Below are positions 51,501 to 59,755 of a DNA stretch of 64,000 nt, in pieces; the stretch's first letter is position 1, and each line of letters begins with the position of its first letter. Source of the stretch: Oscillospiraceae bacterium (lineage in GTDB: Bacteria > Bacillota > Clostridia > Oscillospirales > Ruminococcaceae); contig JALFVE010000040.1 in NCBI GenBank assembly GCA_022787085.1, positions 17,554-81,553 on the forward strand, read 5' to 3'. Below the pieces are notes generated by a model. It did no database searches. It was not told the origin of the DNA and saw nothing but the letters and a program-made list of their open reading frames with translations. Made by a program: the position numbers and the translations under genes.

Positions 51501-54500
51501 CTCTTTTAAAACGCTGCGCTGCCTGCGCACTTGCGGTAATTATATCGGCAAGCCCCGTTTTAAGCGGATTTTCAGCATATGCAGAGGATACGGGCGCCAC
51601 AGCTCCCGCCGCCGAAGCCGTCAGCGAAAACACCGTTTATATTAATTCAGCGGAGGATTTTGTCAGCTTTGCAAAACTCTGCACCCTTGACAGCTATTCG
51701 GTCGGAAAGACCTTTATTCTGAATACGGATATCAATTTTGCCTCATCGGATGCAGAATTTATCCCCGTTCCATCCTTCGGAGGCGTATTCGAGGGAAACG
51801 GTCACAAACTGAGCGGCTTCTCTATCGAATCAAACGGCTCTGTACAGGGACTTTTCAGATATATCGAAAAAAGCGGCAGGGTCAAGGATCTGAATGTCTC
51901 CTGCAAGATATCACCCTCGGGAAGCTCCTCAAAATGCGGCGCTGTTGCAGGAGTCAACCGCGGTACGATATACGGCTGCACCTTTGACGGCGTTGTTACG
52001 GGAAAGGAATACTGCGGCGGAATTGCGGGAGTTAACGAGGAAACAGGGCTTATCTCCTGCTGCTCTGCTAACGGACGCATACAGTCAGAGCATTTCACGG
52101 GAGGCATTGCGGGCGAAAACAGAGGCTGCATCATGCTCTGCGAAAGCTCGGCTTCCGTTAATACCAACGCTGCGGACAATTCCCTTGACCTGGAAAGCAT
52201 TAACATTGACGATATCTATTCCACCGAAAAAGCGGCGGATTCCACGGACGCAGGCGGCATTTCAGGCTATTCCTCGGGCAATATTCAGAACTGCGTCAAT
52301 AAGGGAAGGATAGGCTATCCCCATGTGGGCTACAATATCGGCGGCATCTGCGGACGTCAGTGCGGCTACATCAGCGGCTGCGAAAACAGCGGTATTATCA
52401 ACGGCAGAAAGGATGTTGGCGGCATCGTCGGTCAGGCAGAACCTCATTTTTCCCTGCTTTTTTCCGAATCCACCGTTAACCGGCTCAGAGACAGGCTGGA
52501 CGAGATGAATGTGCTTATCGACAAGACCATCTCCGACGCAAACGGTTCCTCCGACAGGCTCACGGGTGATATGGACAGCGCACTTGACGCTCTCGAGGCA
52601 GTCCGTCAAAGCTCCGACAGGCTTATTGACGAGGCTGATTCCGTTATGAATGAAAATATTGATTCTTTGAATGAGCTAAGCTCCCGCATATCCGATCTGA
52701 TCGATATGTCCGAGCCTGCTGCCGACAGCTTCTCAAAGGCTTCGGACTCTTTTTCCGAGGCGGCAGACTGCCTGTGGTCGGCAAGCGATATGCTCTGTCA
52801 GTCCATGGAGAATACCGATGAGGCATTTGATATCCTTTTCCCCATTCTTGACGAACTTTCTGACGCCATTGATTCCATGACGGAGGCTAATTCTTCCCTT
52901 CAGGACGGTCTTTCCTCCGTTCAAAGCTCTCTTGGAGATCCGAACGGCATCTCTGCGTCTCTGAATAACTTAAAAAACAGGCTGTTTATTCTCGGTCAGT
53001 CTGTTCAGTCAATCAGCGATATTGCAAATAACGGCATCCTCGCCCTTGACGATTATGCCTCATCTCCCGAGACTGAGGAGGCGGTTAATAAAATCAAGGA
53101 CAGCCTTTCAGCTATTTCCGACAGTGCGGACAGGATATCGGAAAATATCAGCAATTCGGAAAATTCCGTCAAGCGGCTTCAGGATATGCTGGACAACAAT
53201 ATTGACGACCCCGGGGCATACAAAAGCTGTATCAGCGATATGCTGGATATTTTTACGGACGGTTCTCTTAAAGATATGTTCTCCGCATTTTCCGACCTGG
53301 TTGACGGAATGAGAATGCTCATTGATTCCTCCGCCGCAAAGAACGCAAAGAATGAAATTGAGCGCTGCGCCTCGGCAATAAGAGGGCAGGCATCTGCATC
53401 TGTTCCGCAAAGCGGCGAGCTGCCCGAGGATATCACCCTTGACAGCCTCAGCCGGCTGATAGATCATCTCATTGCTTCCTCCGAGGGTATCGGCGAAGCG
53501 GGAGCCTCCGCAGCCTCGGTAAATGACAGGATAAAGGAAGCTTGGCCCTTCCTCGATGACAGCGCTGCGGCTGCTATTGAAGCGGCATACTATGCTGAGG
53601 AAGCTGTGCAGCATACGTCGGACAGCTCTGTGTATCTCTCCGACGGGCTTTCCTATCTCCATGATATTGCAGATTATTTTGCGGGAAAGGAAAAGATAGA
53701 ATTTTCGGGCACTGACGAGACTTTCAATAATATCCGCAAAACACTCACAGGCGATCTTGAAGCCCTGCTCGATACACTTGATGTTCTGAATGTTTCCGCA
53801 GGCGATTCGGTGAATATCATTTCCGAGGATCTCAAGGCTGTTAATAACAAGGCTTCCGAGGTCTACGATGTCATTCTCGATATGACCGACGAGCTTGCCC
53901 GGGACCCCAGAAGCCTGGAGGATTATACGGAGGATATCTCCGCTTCCGATTCCGTGGGAAGAGCCGACGGAAAGATAGCATCCTGCGTTAATACGGGAAG
54001 CATTTTTGCCGATGTGAACGCAGGCGGCATTGCAGGTGCAATGGGCGTGGAAAACTCCTTCGACCCCGAGGAGGATATCGAACAGATAGGCGACCGCTCC
54101 TTTGATTTTATGTATCAGTCCAAAACAGTTGTGAGAAGCTGCGAAAACAGCGGCGTTATTACTTCCAAAAAGGACGGTGCTGGCGGCATTGCGGGAAGCA
54201 TGGACACGGGCTGTATCATTTCCTCTAAGAATCTGGGAAATATATTCTCCACAGACGGCAGCTATGTGGGAGGCATTGCGGGAAGATCATCCGCAGCCAT
54301 TTTCGGAAGCTTCGCAATGTGCCGTCTTGAGGGTGACGACAATGTGGGCGGCATTGCAGGCGAGGGTCATGATATCAGCAGCTGTGTAAGCTATGTTTCC
54401 ATTGATCTGTCGGATGAATTTGCGGGAGCTGTTGCAGGAAGCTGCGACGGCGTGCTCGAGGGGAATATTTTTGCGGAAAACGGCATGGGAGCGGTGGACG

Positions 54501-55165
54501 GAATAAGTCTCAGCGGAAAAGCCTTTCCCGTTTCCTATGAGGATATGATCGCTTTGGAGGGTATTCCCGAGGAATTCAAGACCCTTACCCTGACCTTCAT
54601 GGCTGATGATAAAACAGTTGATGTCATTGAGTTTGAATATGGAGCTTCGCTTTCGGAAAGCGATATTCCCGCCGCTCCCCGCAAAAACGGTTATTTCGCA
54701 AAATGGGAGGAGCATGATTACTCGGATATGACCTACAGTGAGGTAATTAACGCCGAATATATCCCCTATGTGACTACTATCTCCACCGAGCTTACACGAG
54801 AAAATGGCGCTCCCATTTTTATGGCAGAAGGCAACTTTACCGATTCCGACAAGCCTGAGCTTACTGACCTCGGCGGCGAAAGCTGGGAGCTTATTATCCC
54901 TGAGGACGGAAATTCCGAAAGAATTATCCGATTCCTGCCTATGTCTGCTCCCGATAAAACCGTTGTTGAAGTCAACGGCGCCGCTGTTCCCTGCGAAACG
55001 GACGGCAGTTATGTGACCTTCACAGCGGCAGGCGGAACACTGCTTATTTCCGCTTATAAAAAGCCTTTGAATATCCCGCTTATTGCAGGGCTTTCCTGCA
55101 TTGGTGCTGCGGCTCTTGCGGGCTGCGGAGCGGTCATTCACAGAAAAAAGAAAAAAAGCACATGA
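51497..55165 (+). CDS. large membrane-anchored surface protein: GLUG repeats, long coiled coil
   Basis: A signal peptide (LLKRCAACALAVIISASPVLSGFSAYA) opens this 1222-aa protein. GLUG-like repeats (GGIAGVN.GxI..C) fill residues ~118-320. A helical coiled coil of ~490 residues, rich in Ser, Asp and heptads, follows (~325-815), then more GLUG repeats (~823-995), an InlB-like beta repeat (LTFMADDKTVDVIEFEYGASL, ~1028-1090), another beta domain, and a C-terminal membrane helix with basic tail (IPLIAGLSCIGAAALAGCGAVIHRKKKK). The coiled coil is inserted between GLUG blocks. It recalls YhgE/Pip-type partners of MMPL exporters. Co-translation with the RND gene argues for one complex. Confidence 0.85.
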   Translation: MTLLKRCAACALAVIISASPVLSGFSAYAEDTGATAPAAEAVSENTVYINSAEDFVSFAKLCTLDSYSVGKTFILNTDINFASSDAEFIPVPSFGGVFEGNGHKLSGFSIESNGSVQGLFRYIEKSGRVKDLNVSCKISPSGSSSKCGAVAGVNRGTIYGCTFDGVVTGKEYCGGIAGVNEETGLISCCSANGRIQSEHFTGGIAGENRGCIMLCESSASVNTNAADNSLDLESINIDDIYSTEKAADSTDAGGISGYSSGNIQNCVNKGRIGYPHVGYNIGGICGRQCGYISGCENSGIINGRKDVGGIVGQAEPHFSLLFSESTVNRLRDRLDEMNVLIDKTISDANGSSDRLTGDMDSALDALEAVRQSSDRLIDEADSVMNENIDSLNELSSRISDLIDMSEPAADSFSKASDSFSEAADCLWSASDMLCQSMENTDEAFDILFPILDELSDAIDSMTEANSSLQDGLSSVQSSLGDPNGISASLNNLKNRLFILGQSVQSISDIANNGILALDDYASSPETEEAVNKIKDSLSAISDSADRISENISNSENSVKRLQDMLDNNIDDPGAYKSCISDMLDIFTDGSLKDMFSAFSDLVDGMRMLIDSSAAKNAKNEIERCASAIRGQASASVPQSGELPEDITLDSLSRLIDHLIASSEGIGEAGASAASVNDRIKEAWPFLDDSAAAAIEAAYYAEEAVQHTSDSSVYLSDGLSYLHDIADYFAGKEKIEFSGTDETFNNIRKTLTGDLEALLDTLDVLNVSAGDSVNIISEDLKAVNNKASEVYDVILDMTDELARDPRSLEDYTEDISASDSVGRADGKIASCVNTGSIFADVNAGGIAGAMGVENSFDPEEDIEQIGDRSFDFMYQSKTVVRSCENSGVITSKKDGAGGIAGSMDTGCIISSKNLGNIFSTDGSYVGGIAGRSSAAIFGSFAMCRLEGDDNVGGIAGEGHDISSCVSYVSIDLSDEFAGAVAGSCDGVLEGNIFAENGMGAVDGISLSGKAFPVSYEDMIALEGIPEEFKTLTLTFMADDKTVDVIEFEYGASLSESDIPAAPRKNGYFAKWEEHDYSDMTYSEVINAEYIPYVTTISTELTRENGAPIFMAEGNFTDSDKPELTDLGGESWELIIPEDGNSERIIRFLPMSAPDKTVVEVNGAAVPCETDGSYVTFTAAGGTLLISAYKKPLNIPLIAGLSCIGAAALAGCGAVIHRKKKKST

Positions 55166-55170
55166 TATTT

Positions 55171-55212
55171 CAGCCGAAACCGCACATTCTGCGGTTTCGG
55201 CTGATTTTTTTT
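55171..55212 (+). terminator. terminator of the RND/GLUG operon
   Basis: A 14-bp perfect stem (cagccgaaaccgca / tgcggtttcggctg) and eight T residues. Confidence 0.92.
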
Positions 55213-55285
55213 CATATCTGCATAAAAGCCCTTCTGCTGCCATGCTATAATACAGATGATCGGTGCGGAAGGGAGGTTTATAGCT

Positions 55286-55483
55286 TTGTATGATAATTTC
55301 GGAAGCGACGCAGTTTACAAAAGGCTGAAAAGAGATGTGCATGATTTTATTGATTCACCGTATTCCTCAGATGAAGAGCAGGAGGAGCTTCAAAGCAGGA
55401 TAGAGGAGGAATATGAACGAGGAAATCTGTCATCCTCGCAGTACGACCATCTTCACAGACTTATTGACGATTACTGCGGATGA
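55286..55483 (+). CDS. small hypothetical protein, 65 aa, TTG start
   Basis: The start is TTG (MYDNFGSDAVYKRLKRDVHDFI) with GGGAGG nine bases upstream. The protein is highly charged and helical (EEQEELQSRIEEEYERGNLSSSQYDHLHRLIDDY). No family is recognised. It stands 35 bases before the RNA ligase gene and is likely co-transcribed. The related composition of phage and toxin-antitoxin regulators is noted but not specific. Confidence 0.65.
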   Translation: MYDNFGSDAVYKRLKRDVHDFIDSPYSSDEEQEELQSRIEEEYERGNLSSSQYDHLHRLIDDYCG

Positions 55484-55518
55484 TTTTTCCGCAGATAAAA
55501 AATGAAGGGAGAATATTT

Positions 55519-56433
55519 ATGAGCATTACTCATATTAAATTTCTGGATATCAAAGCCTTTAATGACGATATCGCAATTGGCTTTTTCCCCGGAGACGATA
55601 TTATCATCGAGGAAAAGCTGGACGGAGCAAACGCAAGTATTCAGTATATTCCCGAGGAGGACAGGGTAGCTGCATTTTCGCACAACTATGAGCTTAGCAG
55701 CGGAAATGATCTCAGAGGCTTTTACGGCTGGGTCCGGTCTCTTGATAAGGAAATGATAAAGGATACTCTTGGCAGCGGTCTGAAGCTTTTCGGTGAATGG
55801 CTCGTTCCACATACAGTTGTTTATCCCGAGGAATGTTATAATAAATTCTACTGCTTTGATGTTCTTGATATCGGTTCGGGGCAGTATCTTCCCCCCCATA
55901 GGGTCATGGAGATCGCAAACAAGCTTGGCATTGCATTTGTCCCCGTTTTCTACAGCGGCAAATTCACAGGCTGGCAGGATGTGACTAAATATGTGGGTCA
56001 GACAAAAATGGGAGGCAGCGAGGGCGAAGGAGTCGTTGTCAAGAATATTTCCAATCTTGACAGGTCACGTTATAAGGCAGAGCCGTACACAAAGATCGTA
56101 AGCGACCGCTTCAAGGAGGTCCACAGGAACGCCAAGCCCGAGGCGGCAGTTCCCAAGCCCCAATTGTCAGGCGAGATCGAGGAAGCCATGACCATCATTA
56201 CAAGAGCCAGAGTTGAAAAGCTTATCAACAAAATGGTGGACGAGGGGCTGCTTCCATATGAATGGAACACTTCTCACATGAGGATTATTATGAAAAATCT
56301 CCCCAAGCGTATTTATGAGGACTGCATGAAGGAGGAGCCTGAGACGGTCGGAAGCATCAGCAATTTCGGAGCGGTTATCCCGAAGGCGGTCACATATATC
56401 GTCAGGTCGATTCTTCTGGAGAGAATAAAGTGA
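55519..56433 (+). CDS. RNA ligase (Rnl2-like nucleotidyltransferase)
   Basis: The ligase motifs are present: motif I IIEEKLDGANAS with the AMP-accepting lysine, then RGFYGW, motif IIIa-like LFGEWLVP, motif IV GGSEGEGVVVKN and motif V KIVSDRF. The C-terminal ~110 residues are helical, as in Rnl2-type ligases. It would seal RNA nicks with ATP, and such enzymes serve tRNA repair. The start MSITHIK follows AAGGGAG. No phosphatase/kinase partner is adjacent, but two small unknown genes flank it. Confidence 0.87.
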   Translation: MSITHIKFLDIKAFNDDIAIGFFPGDDIIIEEKLDGANASIQYIPEEDRVAAFSHNYELSSGNDLRGFYGWVRSLDKEMIKDTLGSGLKLFGEWLVPHTVVYPEECYNKFYCFDVLDIGSGQYLPPHRVMEIANKLGIAFVPVFYSGKFTGWQDVTKYVGQTKMGGSEGEGVVVKNISNLDRSRYKAEPYTKIVSDRFKEVHRNAKPEAAVPKPQLSGEIEEAMTIITRARVEKLINKMVDEGLLPYEWNTSHMRIIMKNLPKRIYEDCMKEEPETVGSISNFGAVIPKAVTYIVRSILLERIK

Positions 56434-56450
56434 GAATGGAGTGAACTGAT

Positions 56451-56843
56451 ATGGGAATGGACCAGTGTATTTATCTCATGGACAAGGGAAAATCCCGAAC
56501 GGACAATGACCGCAGAACCGAGATATGCTACTGGAGAAAATTTTACAGGCTAAATAATTTTGTTGCAGGCAAGCTTAACGGAAAGCTTATTCGGTCAGAA
56601 CAGGGAATTTATACAGCTGCTCTGACTGTTGAGCAGCTCGAACAGATAAGGCAGTTTATTATCGACCCCAAAAGGCTTTATGAGAATGATATCTTTGAAT
56701 CGGATAATTACAGCAATATGGACTGTGAAACATGGGAAAAGCTGCGTGACAAATGGGATACAGCACTTAAGGAATGTATTTATATGCTGAATAATTCAGA
56801 TTACAGCAACAGATACACCATTATTTACAACGCCGACTGGTAA
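56451..56843 (+). CDS. hypothetical protein, 130 aa
   Basis: It starts 17 bases after the RNA ligase (GAGTGAACTGAT before the ATG), so it is in the same operon. The sequence (MGMDQCIYLMDKGKSR, CYWRKFYRLNNFVAGKL, TAALTVEQLEQIRQF) is mixed alpha/beta, with aromatic residues and no signal. It resembles small phage-borne proteins of the kind found beside nucleic-acid enzymes, but no family was identified. Confidence 0.7.
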   Translation: MGMDQCIYLMDKGKSRTDNDRRTEICYWRKFYRLNNFVAGKLNGKLIRSEQGIYTAALTVEQLEQIRQFIIDPKRLYENDIFESDNYSNMDCETWEKLRDKWDTALKECIYMLNNSDYSNRYTIIYNADW

Positions 56844-56869
56844 TATTATTCTCCGTTAATAAAAAGTTG

Positions 56870-56898
56870 TTGCATTATTCAGCAAAACGTGATATACT
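56870..56898 (+). promoter_or_regulatory. promoter of carboxynorspermidine dehydrogenase
   Basis: TTGCAT and TATACT with a 17-base spacer; the box region is close to that of efp at 17026-17054. Confidence 0.75.
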
Positions 56899-56969
56899 AA
56901 ATTCATCAAACATTTTATCAGATCATTCTGTATTTCACAAAATGCAATTATGTTACGGAGGTAGTTAAA

Positions 56970-58172
56970 ATGGGCAAGGCTCTGATAATCGGCTGCGGAG
57001 GAGTAGCAAGCGTTGTTATCCATAAGTGCTGTCAGAATTCCGAGGTATTTGAGGAAATCATGATAGCCTCCCGCACTAAATCCAAGTGCGACGCACTCAA
57101 GGAAAAGCTTCAGGGGCAGACAAAAACTAAGATCTCCACCGCACAGGTGGACGCTGACAAGGTTGATGAGCTTGTGGCGCTTATGAAGGACTTTAAGCCC
57201 GATATCTGTATCAATGTGGCTCTCCCCTATCAGGATCTTACCATTATGGACGCCTGCCTTGAGTGCAGGGTGGACTATGTGGACACCGCAAACTATGAGC
57301 CTGAGGACACTGCTAAGTTTGAATACAGCTGGCAGTGGGCATATAGGGAGAAGTTTGAAAAGGCTGGCATTACCGCTCTTCTGGGAAGCGGCTTCGACCC
57401 CGGCGTTACGGGCGTTTTCTGCGCATATGCCCAGAAGCACTATTTTGACGAGATCCACTACATTGATATTCTCGACTGCAATGCGGGAGATCACGGCTAC
57501 CCCTTTGCTACTAACTTCAATCCCGAGATAAATATCAGAGAGGTATCGGCTAAGGGCTCCTACATCGAGAACGGCAAATGGGTCGAGACTGAGCCTATGG
57601 AAATAAAGAGGGTGTACAACTTCCCCGAGATCGGCGAAAAGGATATGTATCTTCTTCACCATGAGGAGCTGGAATCCCTGGCTCTCAATATCAAGGGGAT
57701 CAAGCGCATCCGCTTCTTTATGACCTTCGGACAGTCATATCTCACACATCTCAAGTGCCTTGAAAACGTGGGTATGACCTCAATTGAGCCTATCAATTAC
57801 AACGGCATGGAGATCGTGCCTCTCCAGTTCCTGAAGGCTGTTCTCCCCGACCCCGCAAGCCTTGGCCCCAGAACAAAGGGCAAGACTAACATCGGCTGTA
57901 TCATGCAGGGCGTTAAGGACGGCAAGCCAGTTAATTACTACGTTTATAACGTCTGCGTTCACGAGGAGTGCTATGCCGAGGTGGGCTCTCAGGCTATTTC
58001 CTACACCACGGGCGTTCCCGCTATGATCGGCGCTATGATGGTAATGACAGGCAAATGGAAAAAGCCCGGCGTTTTCAATATCGAGGAATTTGATCCCGAT
58101 CCCTTTATGGACGCTCTTAACAAGTGGGGTCTCCCTTGGAAGGAAAGCTTCGACCCTGAGCTTGTGGACTGA
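56970..58172 (+). CDS. carboxynorspermidine dehydrogenase (saccharopine dehydrogenase family)
   Basis: The 400-aa protein has the NAD(P) motif ALIIGCGGVASVV, SRTKSKCDAL, INVALPYQDLTIMDAC, then SGFDPGVTGVFCAYA. These match the Lys9-like enzyme that makes carboxy(nor)spermidine in the alternative spermidine pathway. The partner decarboxylase NspC is not adjacent. GGAGG precedes the ATG. Confidence 0.92.
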   Translation: MGKALIIGCGGVASVVIHKCCQNSEVFEEIMIASRTKSKCDALKEKLQGQTKTKISTAQVDADKVDELVALMKDFKPDICINVALPYQDLTIMDACLECRVDYVDTANYEPEDTAKFEYSWQWAYREKFEKAGITALLGSGFDPGVTGVFCAYAQKHYFDEIHYIDILDCNAGDHGYPFATNFNPEINIREVSAKGSYIENGKWVETEPMEIKRVYNFPEIGEKDMYLLHHEELESLALNIKGIKRIRFFMTFGQSYLTHLKCLENVGMTSIEPINYNGMEIVPLQFLKAVLPDPASLGPRTKGKTNIGCIMQGVKDGKPVNYYVYNVCVHEECYAEVGSQAISYTTGVPAMIGAMMVMTGKWKKPGVFNIEEFDPDPFMDALNKWGLPWKESFDPELVD

Positions 58173-58306
58173 TAATATGCAGCTTTGCGGAGAACAGTCA
58201 TGTTTTTTTGGCTGTTCTCCTTTTATCAATATACATAAATGGAACGGGCTATCCGTCGGGCAGGGCATTATTTTAATTTTACAGTGAAATGAGGGTATTA
58301 AGCTAT

Positions 58307-58819
58307 ATGTCTAATTCCGAAAGATTTACTGCCGCATACGATTATGCTGCCATGAAGCATGAGGGACAGCTCAGAAAGGGCGGAGAGCCTTATATCACCC
58401 ATCCTGCGGCTGTTGCGGAGATGCTCGGGGAGCAGGGCTATGATGAGGATTACCTTATCGCAGGGCTTTTTCACGATCTGCTGGAGGATACAGACGCCTC
58501 CGAGGAGGATATCAGTAATCTGGGCGGTGAGGCTGTTCTGGAGGCGGTCAGGCTCCTTACCAAGCGGGAAGGTTACGTTATGTCCGAGTATATTGCAGGC
58601 ATTAAGCAGAATCCCATTGCCTTTGCGGTCAAGGCTGCCGACAGGCTTCACAATCTGCGCAGCGCTTTTGTGGCGGATGACGCTTTCAAGCGCAGGTATA
58701 TTTCGGAAAGCAATGAATGGTTTCTTGATTTTTCCCCCGAGATCCCCAAGGCTGTCAAGGCTCTTGAGGACAGTCTTTCCGCTCCCGAAAACGGGGTCGG
58801 TCATTCGGATGAGGGTTAA
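58307..58819 (+). CDS. HD-domain phosphohydrolase (SpoT/MESH1-like)
   Basis: The 170-aa protein has the HD metal motifs in MKHEGQLRKGGEPYITHP, AGLFHDLLEDTDA and VKAADRLHNLRS. This is the hydrolase half of RelA/SpoT proteins without the synthetase domain, as in small alarmone hydrolases. Hydrolysis of (p)ppGpp is a plausible role but not shown. The start MSNSERF is preferred (GAGGG upstream); an ATG six codons earlier is the alternative. Confidence 0.87.
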   Translation: MSNSERFTAAYDYAAMKHEGQLRKGGEPYITHPAAVAEMLGEQGYDEDYLIAGLFHDLLEDTDASEEDISNLGGEAVLEAVRLLTKREGYVMSEYIAGIKQNPIAFAVKAADRLHNLRSAFVADDAFKRRYISESNEWFLDFSPEIPKAVKALEDSLSAPENGVGHSDEG

Positions 58820-58915
58820 TGCTGCTCACGATCGTTTTGCTGGGATTTTTTCTGCGAATCGGTCGGGAGAATTTCAATTTGCACAAAAGGTCAGTAATTA
58901 CAACTGCTTTGGATA

Positions 58916-58944
58916 TTGCTTTGAGGGTGATCGTGAGGTATAAT
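58916..58944 (+). promoter_or_regulatory. promoter of a lipoprotein pseudogene
   Basis: TTGCTT and TATAAT with a 17-base spacer, 24 bases before the ATG at 58969. Confidence 0.72.
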
Positions 58945-58968
58945 TATATAAAAGTAGGAACGATCATC

Positions 58969-59217
58969 ATGAAGTTTATAAAGGCATTATCAAAGCTTAC
59001 TGCTCTTACGCTTTCACTTTCCATTCTTACCATTCTGCTTGCAGGCTGTACAGAGCCTAAGAATGAAATGCGCAATATGTCAACTATGGAAATAGTCAAG
59101 GATATGGGTCTCGGCATAAATCTCGGCAACACCTTTTAAAGCTGCGGCGGCTGGTGGGAGAAATTCTCCGGCAAGGACAAGGAAATACTTAAAGGTCTTA
59201 TGGACGTTAAGAACTGA
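58969..59217 (+). pseudogene. GH5-cellulase lipoprotein, remnant of the 5' end
   Basis: A lipoprotein signal peptide (ALTLSLSILTILLAGC) is followed by MSTMEIVKDMGLGINLGNTF, the typical start of GH5 endoglucanases. A TAA replaces the usual glutamate codon (NTF-stop-SCGGWW), the frame then runs on to a second stop at ~59217, and the catalytic barrel is absent. A large deletion and a point mutation have killed the gene. Confidence 0.82.
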
Positions 59218-59238
59218 GAAAGAAAGGATATGTCAGTT

Positions 59239-59663
59239 ATGTCATTCAGAAAAATAGCAGCAGTATGCACCGAACTTTGTTTAACTGCTTCTATGACCGC
59301 CTGCGGAAAAAGCACCGAAGATGGGGAACACGGCTATCTGCTTGAATTTGTGGATAACGATTCCGAACGGTACGGACTTGACGGCCGGTTCAATGCAACT
59401 CCCCTTTATCTGGCAAGCGGAATGCCTGCGGTATCCATTTCCGACGGAAAGCTTATCAAAGATCTGAATGACACCTCCTTTGAGAGAGCAATGCAGTTTC
59501 AGTAATCATCACCTCCTATGATGATGAAAATTCCCGGCAGATAAATAATGAAAAAAATAAACCTCTTCAGGGCAACGACTGGTATTCGGTTCGTGACGAA
59601 GCCTATGATGTAATTGAACTTGGCGTTAACAAAGCAAACGATCAGGCAGCTCTGCTTCAATAA
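59239..59663 (+). pseudogene. lipoprotein gene with frameshift
   Basis: A signal peptide with lipobox (TELCLTASMTACGKS) and a sequence of ~85 residues end at TAA near 59503. In another frame the protein continues VIITSYDDENSRQINNEKN to NKANDQAALLQ, so a frameshift near 59497 broke a ~140-residue lipoprotein. Function unknown; two dead lipoproteins side by side suggest an eroding extracellular glycan-use locus. Confidence 0.7.
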
Positions 59664-59755
59664 TTCTATATTTTCTTCTTTCCAATAAATCCAAAACCGA
59701 AAGACTGCTCCGTAAATCGGGCGATCTTTTCGGATATGAAAGGACGGTCATTTCT

